Below are positions 45,714-54,165 of a DNA stretch of 64,000 nucleotides, in pieces (position 1 is the first letter of the stretch; every line of letters begins with the position of its first letter). This DNA is from Gracilimonas sp046602855. Lineage in GTDB: Bacteria > Bacteroidota > Rhodothermia > Balneolales > Balneolaceae. The stretch spans positions 1,302,001 to 1,366,000 of the forward strand of contig NZ_JBKINJ010000001.1 in NCBI RefSeq assembly GCF_046602855.1. Reading direction: 5' to 3'. Below the pieces are notes generated by a model. That model saw only the letters and a list, made by a program, of their open reading frames with translations. It had not been told where the DNA came from and searched no databases. The position numbers and the translations under genes are program-made.

Positions 45714-47135
45714 ATGTTATCTATGAAAAAACCGGTTGTAATTGTTGATGATGATGAACTGCTCCTTGAATTTTTAGAAGAAGTTCTAACCACAAATAAT
45801 TTTGAAGTCTCTGCTTTCGGCAATCCAATGGAAGCTCTAAAGTTTCTCGAAGATAATAGAGTCGAATTGGTTATCACAGACGTAAAGATGAATGAAATGA
45901 CCGGAGATGAACTTCTTAAAGAAGTAAAATCCAAATACCCGGACACCGGTGTTATAATGATAACCGGATTTGGAAATATCAATCATGCTGTACGGGCACT
46001 TCATAAGGGAGCATTTGATTACGTGACTAAGCCTTTCAAAGCCAGAGATATACTATACAGAGTTAATCGATATTTTGATGAGGATGTGAATTTAAGTTCT
46101 CCGGGTGAAAGACGCGAATTTAAAGTTGAAAAAGCTCCAAATAAAACTTCACAAAAAGAAAAAATAAGCCCGGTAGATCAATCTGAAACTTCCGAACTCG
46201 AGTTTATTGGTAACGATCCACAGATCAAGAAACTCTTGCGTATTTTGCCTCAAATTGCAAAGAACGTTGCCCCCGTATTAATTCAGGGTGAAAGTGGAAC
46301 AGGAAAAGAAGTTTTTGCTCACCAGATCCACAAACACAGTAACAGGTCTGAAGGTCCTTATATCAAAATAAACTGTGCAAATTTGCCTTCAGAATTGGTT
46401 GAAAGCACTTTATTTGGGCACATAAAAGGAGCTTTTACCGGGGCTACATCAGACCGCGAAGGCGCTTTTGATGCTGCTCAAAAAGGCACTCTTTTACTGG
46501 ATGAAATTACTGAGATCGATATTACAGTTCAGGCAAAACTACTTCGGGTCCTTCAGGAAAACGAATTTTATCGAGTTGGAAGCCAAAAACCGGTTCATGC
46601 AGACGTCCGCATTTTAGCTACTTCTAACAGGAATATAGCAGAGTCTATTGCAGATAAACAATTTAGGGAAGATCTATACTACCGGCTGAATGTATTTCCC
46701 ATAGAGATTCCTCCCCTCCGTCATAGAAAAGGAGACGTTCCACTTCTTGCCAATTATTTTGTGGATAAATACACTAAAAAATATGATATGGAGAAAAAAG
46801 AGCTGACTGAAGAGGTTTTAAACCACCTAATGTCAAAAGAGTGGCGGGGAAATGTCAGAGAATTAAACAATAAAATACATCGGGGTGTTATTCTGGCACA
46901 GAATAGCGATAAAATTACTACAGAGCATATTGATAATGCCATGTTTTCCAATGTTGATAATAACCTAAGTGAAGAAGTTTTAAATAATGCGGATGTACCT
47001 CTTATGTCCCTGGAGGAAATGGAATTGAAACTGATCAAAAAGGCACTTAATCACACCAACGGAAATCAGAAAGAAGCGGCCAAACTTTTAGGTATCACTG
47101 ACCGTACAATTCGTAACAAACTTAAAGGTACATAA
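45714..47135 (+). CDS. Sigma-54-dependent response regulator (NtrC/FlrC type)
   Basis: A 473-residue activator with three domains. The receiver (about 6-118) has acidic VDDDE, phospho-accepting Asp in VITDVKM, Thr in MITGFG and Lys in TKPFKA. The AAA+ domain (about 160-385) has Walker A GESGTGKE, the sigma-54-contacting GAFTGA loop, Walker-B-like LLLDEITEID and RFREDLYYRLNV-type sensor regions. A Fis-type helix-turn-helix closes the protein (NQKEAAKLLGITDRTIRNKL). ATG 45714 or ATG 45723 could start it. No histidine kinase gene is adjacent. It is the likely activator of the sigma-54-type promoter before flgF. Confidence 0.92.
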   Translation: MLSMKKPVVIVDDDELLLEFLEEVLTTNNFEVSAFGNPMEALKFLEDNRVELVITDVKMNEMTGDELLKEVKSKYPDTGVIMITGFGNINHAVRALHKGAFDYVTKPFKARDILYRVNRYFDEDVNLSSPGERREFKVEKAPNKTSQKEKISPVDQSETSELEFIGNDPQIKKLLRILPQIAKNVAPVLIQGESGTGKEVFAHQIHKHSNRSEGPYIKINCANLPSELVESTLFGHIKGAFTGATSDREGAFDAAQKGTLLLDEITEIDITVQAKLLRVLQENEFYRVGSQKPVHADVRILATSNRNIAESIADKQFREDLYYRLNVFPIEIPPLRHRKGDVPLLANYFVDKYTKKYDMEKKELTEEVLNHLMSKEWRGNVRELNNKIHRGVILAQNSDKITTEHIDNAMFSNVDNNLSEEVLNNADVPLMSLEEMELKLIKKALNHTNGNQKEAAKLLGITDRTIRNKLKGT

Positions 47136-47170
47136 AGTAGCCAATTTACCGGAGACATTAATTATTACTT

Positions 47171-48517
47171 TTAGGCTACCTTAGCTGCTAATTTTCTTGC
47201 TTTTTCAATGCGATTAGTTTTTATAGAAACAACAATCAGTCTGCGTTTATACTCATCCTCGTTTGGATATGATTGCAATAGTCTATTATAAATATTGTGA
47301 ACGAATTCATACCATTCATTTTTCATGAATAAGTTCATGTAATCATTGAATTCTATCTTTTGCTCCTCGTTGAGCTTATTCGGGTATGAACCTTCAAATA
47401 CTTTATTAAAGAAATAAATTGCTCTTTCTTTATCCTTAAGTTCAAGACAAAGAAGTAAGAGCTTCCTCAGAAACGAAGTCTCCACGTTACCATTCTTTAT
47501 CTTAAATATTTCTTTTAGATACTCCTTCGATTTATCTCTTTTACCTAATTTCATAGATAGGTCTGCCAGATTTACAAGAGTTTCTTCTTCACTCAATGCT
47601 ACATCAAAGCTTGCTTTAGAGTACAGCTGAGACAATTCATGATATCGATTCAAAGCAAAAAATGCTTTTTCCCATTTTCGTTGAAGCTGATAGATTCTGA
47701 ATTCGATCAGGTAAGGTATATTCTGCAAAGATTCCGTTTCCATCGACTGTTTTGTAACTAGCAATGCCTTCTCCCACTTATATTGTTCCGTATAACAGCT
47801 TGCAAGTCCATTTACACCCGCCAACCTGTCAAATGGCAAGAGATGTTCTTTTTTTAAAAGTTGCCGATACTGTGACGCTGCCTGAGTATATTTACCCTTC
47901 TTAACACAACGCTCTCCCTCTATTAAATACACTGAAGGTGCATAATCTGAAACTGAAAGTTCTTTAAGAGGATCTACTTGATTGATAAAATCCGATTCGC
48001 GCTCTATTTGAATCGGCATATTTGAAATCTCTATAGAATTACCCGTTATAAATGCTGTACAATCGGGAAAATCTTGGCCTTGAAATACCGCTTTGCCGCT
48101 ATTATGAACAAAACGCATCTGATAAAACTGTTTTCGTTTTTCCTCGGCTTTTACTGTAATTAAAACAGGTGCCCATCTCGTAAAAGAAATATCTTTCTCC
48201 TCCGGGAAATCCATAAATATAACTTGCTCATCGTTTTCAATGAAAAGGACCCATTCACTCTCAACTTTTTTTAAATAGCTATTCCAAAGTGTTGTACGGG
48301 TTATATCTTTATTATAAATATGCCAACTTATATCCGTTGTATTCAGCAAAGGTCCGGATTCCGGTGCCAAAACGTGTACTCTATTAAATACTGCACTTAA
48401 TCGAGTCAGTTTTTTAATATTTACATATTTCATGTCTGTGAAATGAACTACGATTTCAGCCCAGCTTACATACTTCAAATTCTTTTTTAATTGTTGCCCG
48501 TTTTTCATGGAATTCAT
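47171..48517 (-). CDS. Protein with glycosyltransferase-like N-terminus and TPR-like C-terminus, last gene of the flg operon
   Basis: 448 residues. The first half (about 15-190) recalls a GT-A glycosyltransferase of the family that appears beside flagellin genes: YVSWAEIVVHFTDM, then EWVLFIENDEQV, where the acidic residues could take the DxD role, although a true DxD is not seen. The second half (about 200-448) consists of helical repeats similar to TPR (YTQAASQYRQLLKKEHLL, KGKYTQ, KDKERAIYFFNKVFEG). It follows flgL by 35 nt on the same strand and has no signal peptide. A role in filament or hook-protein glycosylation is an inference from its neighbours. It ends 35 nt from the convergent response-regulator gene. 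Confidence 0.6.
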   Translation of the reverse strand: MNSMKNGQQLKKNLKYVSWAEIVVHFTDMKYVNIKKLTRLSAVFNRVHVLAPESGPLLNTTDISWHIYNKDITRTTLWNSYLKKVESEWVLFIENDEQVIFMDFPEEKDISFTRWAPVLITVKAEEKRKQFYQMRFVHNSGKAVFQGQDFPDCTAFITGNSIEISNMPIQIERESDFINQVDPLKELSVSDYAPSVYLIEGERCVKKGKYTQAASQYRQLLKKEHLLPFDRLAGVNGLASCYTEQYKWEKALLVTKQSMETESLQNIPYLIEFRIYQLQRKWEKAFFALNRYHELSQLYSKASFDVALSEEETLVNLADLSMKLGKRDKSKEYLKEIFKIKNGNVETSFLRKLLLLCLELKDKERAIYFFNKVFEGSYPNKLNEEQKIEFNDYMNLFMKNEWYEFVHNIYNRLLQSYPNEDEYKRRLIVVSIKTNRIEKARKLAAKVA

Positions 48518-48552
48518 ATAGCTAACTTATAAATAGTGAAATGATTTTGTTA

Positions 48553-49443
48553 TCAAAGATAATCGAGAAGAGTGTTATTAAACATAGTAGAGTGAACAGC
48601 CATTGCTGATTCATAAGCTACTTGATTTCGCTGCATTTCTGAAAAGGCCTCTGCAAAATCTGTGTCGACCAGCTTACTTACATCAGCATTCTGAGTAATC
48701 TTCGAGCTTTCATATTGCTCAAACATATATTCCATTCTATTAATATTGTTACCAAGCTTTGATGTTAGGTCTGTAACATGCTCAATTACATTATCCATTG
48801 AACCCAAATAATTATTTATGGTAGCCTGGTCATTATTCCTGAATGCCTGTTCAAGATCATTCAAGACTACAAAAAGATCTCCAGACGCAGTATTGGCTAA
48901 TTCAGAACCTGTTACACTGAACTCGATATTTACACCGTCACCTGCTTTAATAATTGGACCTGTAGCATTACTGTTGTTTGTCACATTACCTGTTACATCA
49001 TCCACCTCGAATGGCTGTTGATCACTGTTTGTTCCAGCAAACAAATATCGGTCTCCATAGCTTAGATTCAATGAATTTGCTAAAGTGACTTTTAAACCCT
49101 GAATCTGATCGGCCATGCTTTCGCGATCTTTGGCGCCATAGGAATCAGAAGATCCTCTCACCGTTAATTCTTTAATTTCGATAAGGCCATCTATCATTTT
49201 ACCTAACTTGTCTTGAGCTAAGCGCCCTTGCCGTAATCCATTATCGATGTTGTCTTGGAATTGCTGTTCCTTACGAATGTTTTCTTGGGTGATTCGTGCA
49301 CGCTGAAATGAAACTGGATCTTGCGATGGAACTCTGACACTTCTACCACTCGACAGATCAGACTGTATCTGTCCTGCTTCGCTGCGATTTTTATTCACAT
49401 CCCGCATAAAATTTCCAAATAATAGCTTTTGCGTAACTCTCAT
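48553..49443 (-). CDS. flgL: Flagellar hook-filament junction protein FlgL (HAP3)
   Basis: FlgL joins the hook-side HAP1 ring to the filament. The 296-residue protein is flagellin-like at both ends: N-terminal MRVTQKLLFGNFMRDVNKNR and LSSGRSVRVPSQDPVSFQRA, C-terminal KLVDTDFAEAFSEMQRNQVAYESAM with a final NTLLDYL. The middle carries SYGDRYLFAGTNSDQQPFEV, typical of FlgL. It lies 3 nt after flgK. ATG start and normal length. Confidence 0.93.
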   Translation of the reverse strand: MRVTQKLLFGNFMRDVNKNRSEAGQIQSDLSSGRSVRVPSQDPVSFQRARITQENIRKEQQFQDNIDNGLRQGRLAQDKLGKMIDGLIEIKELTVRGSSDSYGAKDRESMADQIQGLKVTLANSLNLSYGDRYLFAGTNSDQQPFEVDDVTGNVTNNSNATGPIIKAGDGVNIEFSVTGSELANTASGDLFVVLNDLEQAFRNNDQATINNYLGSMDNVIEHVTDLTSKLGNNINRMEYMFEQYESSKITQNADVSKLVDTDFAEAFSEMQRNQVAYESAMAVHSTMFNNTLLDYL

Positions 49444-49446
49444 CTT

Positions 49447-50805
49447 TTACCTCACTATTCCAATTAATGTATCATACATATTTTGAGCAGCGGACATTAC
49501 TTTAGCTGCTCCCTGATACGCATTCTGGTACTGTATCATTAAGCTCAACTCTTCATCAATATTCACACCAGCCTCCCTTTCTTGCTGTGTTTTAAGCATA
49601 TTCAGTTCAGAATCACGCGCTTCGATCTGTGAATTTAAGTTCTGCAGTTTAGTTCCCGGAGTGCTAATAAGCTCAATGGAGAAATCGATCATTTTACGCC
49701 CTCCAACCACTAGTTCATTTCTTAACTCTGCAATGTCAGCTGCGATGATCCCATTGCCTGCTTCAGCATCAACAGATGAAGCAGCTATATTTCTAGGGTC
49801 CATTTTCATAGCGGAGTTTAACTGAATTTCTGAGGCTGTCGTACCTGCCGGATCAAAAAAGTTTCTTGAAGTATCATCATTCAAACCATAACCGTTTCTG
49901 TGGATCTCATTTACTTTTTCGACAAGGGTTGAAGCTAGTAGATCGAGCTTACTATTCATCTCAGAGATCTGCTTGGAATACATCTCAACCTCTGCACCGA
50001 GCCGTCCGCCGGTTACGTCAATAGTTTTCCCGCTCTCTATTCTTAGCGTAAACTCTTTACGAATGTCGTCGATCTCTGTAGTTACAGTATGAGCTTTATC
50101 AGAATCAAGTATTGTGACTCCACTAACTCTGATCTCGACCGCTCCGGTTTCAGTGACCTGACTATCGAAATCAATTAAATTAGAAAGGTCTTCCATTCTA
50201 GCCACTCGCATGTCCAGACTTGCGTTATCTGATTTACCTGCAGCCTCGCCTTGTTCAATAGCTTTATTTAAGGAATGAATTTCGCTGAGTATACTATTTA
50301 ACTTCTCTACCGATTTCATCCCTGAATCTCTGCTCAACTCACTGATTCGCTCAATATTCCGGTCAATGTCCTGAAATTTACCAGTCAATTCCTGAGCATT
50401 ACTTATTAAGCTATTTCTCAGACTCATGTCCTGAGGATTCGATGAAAGCTCTGAAAAACTATCCAGAAACTTACTTATGCTAAGGTCTAAGTCATTTCCT
50501 GAATCGGTTGCAACCACAGCTTCAAGCTGTTCAAAAACTCTAGCCTGCCCTTGCATAAACGACATATCCTGCTGTTTTTGATTCATCAGCACATCATTCA
50601 TTTGATTGCGCATACGTGTAAGTCCGGTGATCTCAACTCCCAATCCGATGTGAGAGCCTGACATTTGCATACCATTAGGCGACTTTTCAAGGCGCTGACG
50701 GGTGTAACCGGGCGTGTTTGCATTAATAATATTATTCGAGGTAACAGAAAGTGATCTTTCTGCACTTTTTAACCCACTTTTTGAAATCTCTAATAATGAA
50801 CGCAT
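49447..50805 (-). CDS. flgK: Flagellar hook-filament junction protein FlgK (HAP1)
   Basis: FlgK forms the first junction ring on the hook. The 452 residues start with LLEISKSGLKSAERSLSVTS and the rod/hook signature NNIINANTPGYTRQRLE, and end with MIQYQNAYQGAAKVMSAAQNMYDTLIGIV. The central region has the FlgK-type helix LDLSISKFLDSFSELSSNPQDM. It is shorter than in enterobacteria, lacking part of the outer domain. It lies 1 nt after flgN and 3 nt before flgL. Confidence 0.94.
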   Translation of the reverse strand: MRSLLEISKSGLKSAERSLSVTSNNIINANTPGYTRQRLEKSPNGMQMSGSHIGLGVEITGLTRMRNQMNDVLMNQKQQDMSFMQGQARVFEQLEAVVATDSGNDLDLSISKFLDSFSELSSNPQDMSLRNSLISNAQELTGKFQDIDRNIERISELSRDSGMKSVEKLNSILSEIHSLNKAIEQGEAAGKSDNASLDMRVARMEDLSNLIDFDSQVTETGAVEIRVSGVTILDSDKAHTVTTEIDDIRKEFTLRIESGKTIDVTGGRLGAEVEMYSKQISEMNSKLDLLASTLVEKVNEIHRNGYGLNDDTSRNFFDPAGTTASEIQLNSAMKMDPRNIAASSVDAEAGNGIIAADIAELRNELVVGGRKMIDFSIELISTPGTKLQNLNSQIEARDSELNMLKTQQEREAGVNIDEELSLMIQYQNAYQGAAKVMSAAQNMYDTLIGIVR

Positions 50806-50806
50806 A

Positions 50807-51331
50807 TCAGATCTCCTGATTTACAGCAACACCGGTAATGATATCGGAGCGCATGCCATTTGCAACATATCTGGAATTTTTCTCATTATGCTGGCTATAT
50901 ATAGCATGCATCATCTTAGCATTTTGTTTCATGGCAAATTCCAGGAGTTGGATTACCTGATTGTGTTTTTGCTGCAGCTCTCTGGTGTTGTCGGATAGCG
51001 TTGAATGCCAATAGTCTATCTCTTCTCCCCATTCAGGAAAAACGTTTTTTAGCTTCAAAAGCCTGATGTTGTTTGTGTCTTTGCCTTCATTAGAATATTT
51101 GTTCAGTAACTCTGTCAAATCCTTCATGAATTCTTTTTCATTTTCCTTGTAATGCCACGAAAGCGCAGTATGAGCATCGATTAAGGATTCAATTTTTTGA
51201 GTATCTGATGTGATAATAGCGTTGATCTGATCTTCCATAACACTCATAAGTTGTTTAGAGCTGTTATCCAATAACTCTACAGTATCTGAAAGGCGTTGCA
51301 ATGATATATTAGTAACTTTATCGTTTTTCAT
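50807..51331 (-). CDS. flgN: FlgN-family chaperone for FlgK and FlgL
   Basis: FlgN keeps the junction proteins soluble before export. The 174-residue protein is helical throughout (LQRLSDTVELLDNSSKQLMSVMEDQINAIIT, then HNQVIQLLEFAMKQNAKMM) and immediately precedes flgK, its usual client. The sequence itself is poorly conserved in this family, so position carries much of the call. It has no signal peptide. It lies 18 nt after flgJ, downstream of a sigma-28 site inside flgJ. Confidence 0.75.
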   Translation of the reverse strand: MKNDKVTNISLQRLSDTVELLDNSSKQLMSVMEDQINAIITSDTQKIESLIDAHTALSWHYKENEKEFMKDLTELLNKYSNEGKDTNNIRLLKLKNVFPEWGEEIDYWHSTLSDNTRELQQKHNQVIQLLEFAMKQNAKMMHAIYSQHNEKNSRYVANGMRSDIITGVAVNQEI

Positions 51332-51349
51332 TATAAATGAGATTATAGA

Positions 51350-51658
51350 TTATGAATTTCCTTTTAAACCGGTGCTTTGTCCCCAGTATTTAGAGACAAG
51401 GTCTGCCATTCCAAGCTTACGCTGACTTGCCAGTTCATTTGCGAGTGCATCCGTTATATGTTCACGATATAAGTTGTTTGCATTACCCATTACTCCACTG
51501 TTATCGGACATTTTGAATGAATCTTTAGTCATTTCTTTCACAAGATGCTTTGCAAATATTTCTTCAAAATCGTTTGCGGCCTGCTCCTTTTTAAGATCAT
51601 CCGATCTTTGTTCTGCGTTCTGCTTCATGGTCATAGGTATAAATGGATCTACTTTCAT
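51350..51658 (-). CDS. flgJ: FlgJ-type rod-binding protein without the muramidase domain
   Basis: The 102-residue protein corresponds to the N-terminal rod-capping domain of FlgJ (QAANDFEEIFAKHLVKEMTKDS, then ELASQRKLGMADLVSKYWGQ). The peptidoglycan-hydrolysing C-terminal half of proteobacterial FlgJ is absent, as in many other phyla, so another muramidase must open the wall for the rod. It lies between flgI (27 nt upstream) and flgN. The frame also contains a sigma-28 promoter-like sequence at 51501-51527. Confidence 0.85.
   Translation of the reverse strand: MKVDPFIPMTMKQNAEQRSDDLKKEQAANDFEEIFAKHLVKEMTKDSFKMSDNSGVMGNANNLYREHITDALANELASQRKLGMADLVSKYWGQSTGLKGNS
51501..51527 (-). promoter_or_regulatory. 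Internal sigma-28 promoter inside flgJ, upstream of flgN-flgK-flgL
   Basis: On the minus strand it reads TAAAGATT, 11-nt spacer, TCCGATAA. This is the closest match in the window to TAAAGTTT-N11-GCCGATAA. It lies 170 nt before the flgN start, so late junction-protein genes could be transcribed separately from the basal-body genes. Confidence 0.65.
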
Positions 51659-51685
51659 AAGACTGATTTCTTTTTTAGGTAATGT

Positions 51686-52843
51686 TTACATCACAATTAA
51701 TTTTGCTCTGAGTGTACCAGAACGATCCAATGCTTGAAAAATGGAAATAATATCACGAGGACTCAGCCCTAAGGAATTCAAGGAGGCCGCCAATTGCTGA
51801 ACGGTCGTCTCTGGCTCTAAGGTAAATGTTTGAGCAAGGTCCTCCCTCAATTCGGCTTCCGGTACGTTCAAAATGGTTGTTTCTCCCTGACTGAATGCCG
51901 GTGGTTGACTAATGTATGGATTCACCTGAGTACGCAACTGAATATTTCCATGCGAGATCATAGCTTCGTCTATAATAACTTCGCCACCTGCTACAATAGT
52001 ACCGGTTCGCTCATTTATGACTACACGCGCCGGTGTTTCCACTTCAATTTTCTGATCTAGAATAATGCTTGTGAATACATTCATGGTGCCTCTCTCGCGA
52101 AAAGCTTCCGGCCATGCAACACGAACCAAGCCAGAATGATGTATAGAGGCTAGTTCTTCATCAAAAGCCTCATTAATGACTTCAACAATATTTCTCGCAT
52201 TAGAAAAATTTGGGTCTCTCAATACCAGCCCAAGCGGTACCTCAGTGTTCAGATCTACTTCTTCATTCTGCTCTACTATTCCGCCACCTGGTATAGTAGC
52301 TGTCAGAGTTTGATTTTGGCTTACCCTTGCCCCTGGCAATTCTGCTGTAATTCCTCCTACCACCAACGGGCCTTGAGCTTTAACAAACACTTCTTGGTTA
52401 TCTGGGTCTATGAGCGGGGTCTGTAACAATACCCCACCCTGTAAGCTACGTGCATCGCCAAGTGATGATACCGTTACATCGATTTCACTACCCGGTGCAT
52501 GATATGGAGTAATAGATGCGGTAACCATAACAGCAGCCACATTACGAGTCCGGAGTCTTTCCGAATCAACCGTAATTCCAAAATTCTCCAGCATATTCGC
52601 TACAGATTGTACAGTAAAAGCAGCACCTCTATTTCCCATTGAACGATCTCCGGTTCGATCCAACCCAGTTACAAGACCATATCCGATCAATTCTTTACGT
52701 TGCATATTTTCCAATTCAACTAAATCAGATAACCTTGTTTGTGCGTGACCTGTCAGGGAGATAAATACAGATAAAAGCGTCCCCAGGATAATAGTACTTA
52801 TGAACTGGGGCATTTGGTTATAAATGTTTTTCATGATTTTCAT
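51686..52843 (-). CDS. flgI: Flagellar P-ring protein FlgI
   Basis: FlgI forms the ring in the peptidoglycan layer around the rod. The 385 residues begin with a signal peptide (ISTIILGTLLSVFISLTGHAQ) and continue with family motifs: RLSDLVELENMQRKELIGYGLVTGL, DRTGDRS, NVAAVMVTASITPYHAPGSEIDVTVSSLGDA, and C-terminal AASLNSLGLSPRDIISIFQALDRSG. It starts 3 nt after flgH. An internal ATG (fourth codon) is an alternative start. A P-ring protein supports a diderm cell with a wall. Confidence 0.95.
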   Translation of the reverse strand: MKIMKNIYNQMPQFISTIILGTLLSVFISLTGHAQTRLSDLVELENMQRKELIGYGLVTGLDRTGDRSMGNRGAAFTVQSVANMLENFGITVDSERLRTRNVAAVMVTASITPYHAPGSEIDVTVSSLGDARSLQGGVLLQTPLIDPDNQEVFVKAQGPLVVGGITAELPGARVSQNQTLTATIPGGGIVEQNEEVDLNTEVPLGLVLRDPNFSNARNIVEVINEAFDEELASIHHSGLVRVAWPEAFRERGTMNVFTSIILDQKIEVETPARVVINERTGTIVAGGEVIIDEAMISHGNIQLRTQVNPYISQPPAFSQGETTILNVPEAELREDLAQTFTLEPETTVQQLAASLNSLGLSPRDIISIFQALDRSGTLRAKLIVM

Positions 52844-52846
52844 ATT

Positions 52847-53476
52847 TTAATTACCCAATTGTTTTAAGATCACAACAGCACTTAATCCCAGGGAAACGAC
52901 TCCAATAGCGGCTTTTTTAAGAATTCCTCGGTTCTTTGTTTTGGGGTTGATGCCACCCTTTTTCTGGTAACTGATATTAGCATTAGCGATCCTGTACGAA
53001 AGCACCTCATTATCACTGTTAACATCATTTTGACGTACTATGCCATTCAACATCATTTCATGCACTTCGCCATTCACTTCGGTGAGCCTGTTGCCTTCCA
53101 CAATTAGATCTCCATTTGGTGTAACCTCTTTTATCTGAACACTGATAAAACCCTCAAGAAGCTGCCTTTGATTGGATAGGTTCTTCTGATCAGAACCATA
53201 ATTAACCGTTGCATCAGCACCAAATGTGGGTTTAAAGGGCATGAAATTACCTGACATGGATCCTCCTGCTGATCCACTTGCACTCGAAGAAAGCCTCGCA
53301 TCAGACGTGGAGCTACCATTTGTACTTTCGAGAAGGATCACAGTTATTACATCCCCCACCGTATTTGCTTTCACATCGCGGTAAAGAGATTTTTGAGCAG
53401 AAGCGATTTGTGGCCATAACAAGCCGCTTATTAAGAATATGCCAACTAAGTAATTTTTTATTGCGTCTTGAGCCAT
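52847..53476 (-). CDS. flgH: Flagellar L-ring protein FlgH, apparently not a lipoprotein
   Basis: FlgH forms the ring in the outer membrane. The 209 residues contain SLYRDVKANTVGDVITVILLES, QLLEGFISVQIKEVTPNGDLIVEG and GIVRQNDVNSDNEVLSYRIANANISY, all typical of FlgH. The signal peptide ends IASAQ, and there is no cysteine anywhere in the protein, so it cannot be lipidated as in Proteobacteria. Instead the C-terminus has a hydrophobic segment (AAIGVVSLGLSAVVIL, about 189-204) after a lysine-rich stretch. It overlaps the flgA 3' end by 19 nt; no later start keeps the signal peptide. Confidence 0.9.
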   Translation of the reverse strand: MAQDAIKNYLVGIFLISGLLWPQIASAQKSLYRDVKANTVGDVITVILLESTNGSSTSDARLSSSASGSAGGSMSGNFMPFKPTFGADATVNYGSDQKNLSNQRQLLEGFISVQIKEVTPNGDLIVEGNRLTEVNGEVHEMMLNGIVRQNDVNSDNEVLSYRIANANISYQKKGGINPKTKNRGILKKAAIGVVSLGLSAVVILKQLGN

Positions 53477-54153
53477 AGAACTTCTCCTGAGCTTGTAATT
53501 TGAACCTGATATTTTTTACGTGTTTCTTTACAATAGATTTGAATTTTTTCTTTTTCAGCACCATCCTGTCTGGATTCACAATTCAATAAAATTTGAAGAC
53601 CATGTTGGTGATAGACCATTTCAATTTCATCCCCTGCTTTTACCAGAAATGATGCTCCAATATCTTCCTCATCAATGAACTGACCGGCTGTAAGTGACCT
53701 GCGAAGCGTTTTTCCTTGTATATTTTTCAGATCATGGACAGGATTGTCCCGAGTCAAATCAATATTCATCCAACGCCATTGTACATCAGTTTCTTCAATG
53801 GTTTCACCACGATTTTTTCTCTCAAGAAGTACCGGTACTTTTTGTTCAGCCTGAATTAAAAGTTGCACTTCCTTATTTTTTTTGCTCCCATATTCCGTAA
53901 ATGTAACTTTGAAACTAGTGTACTTTTGAAGTGCTCCAACCAGTTTTACAGTCTCAATATATGATCCATCCAAACTTCTTAAACTTCCGGGAATCCATCT
54001 TACAAATAGTTCAAAACGTATATTTTCATTTTTAAACTGCTTATAGATCGCTTGTTCTGCTTTGTCTAAAATCACTTGCTCTGCATCCGATATAGATTCA
54101 GCAGGATGTAAGAAAAAAGCAGAGATAATGAGTATGAGAAGTTTAATAGTCAT
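53458..54153 (-). CDS. flgA: Flagellar basal-body P-ring assembly chaperone FlgA
   Basis: FlgA is a periplasmic chaperone that helps FlgI assemble into the P-ring. The 231 residues have an N-terminal signal peptide (IKLLILIISAFFLHPAES) and a C-terminal SAF-type domain with RRSLTAGQFIDEEDI, FLVKAGDEIEMVY and the final IQITSSGEVLWL-type strands. Here the usual VVxAGQ pattern is replaced by variants, as is common in this phylum. It lies 12 nt after flgG and overlaps flgH by 19 nt. Confidence 0.85.
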   Translation of the reverse strand: MTIKLLILIISAFFLHPAESISDAEQVILDKAEQAIYKQFKNENIRFELFVRWIPGSLRSLDGSYIETVKLVGALQKYTSFKVTFTEYGSKKNKEVQLLIQAEQKVPVLLERKNRGETIEETDVQWRWMNIDLTRDNPVHDLKNIQGKTLRRSLTAGQFIDEEDIGASFLVKAGDEIEMVYHQHGLQILLNCESRQDGAEKEKIQIYCKETRKKYQVQITSSGEVLWLKTQ

Positions 54154-54165
54154 GAAGCTGGCTGT

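Noticed and set aside
47136..47181. Inverted repeat GTAGCC/GGCTAC between two convergent genes.
   Set aside because: The loop is about 30 nt, the right arm is coding sequence for AKVA and there is no T-run, so it is not a convincing terminator.
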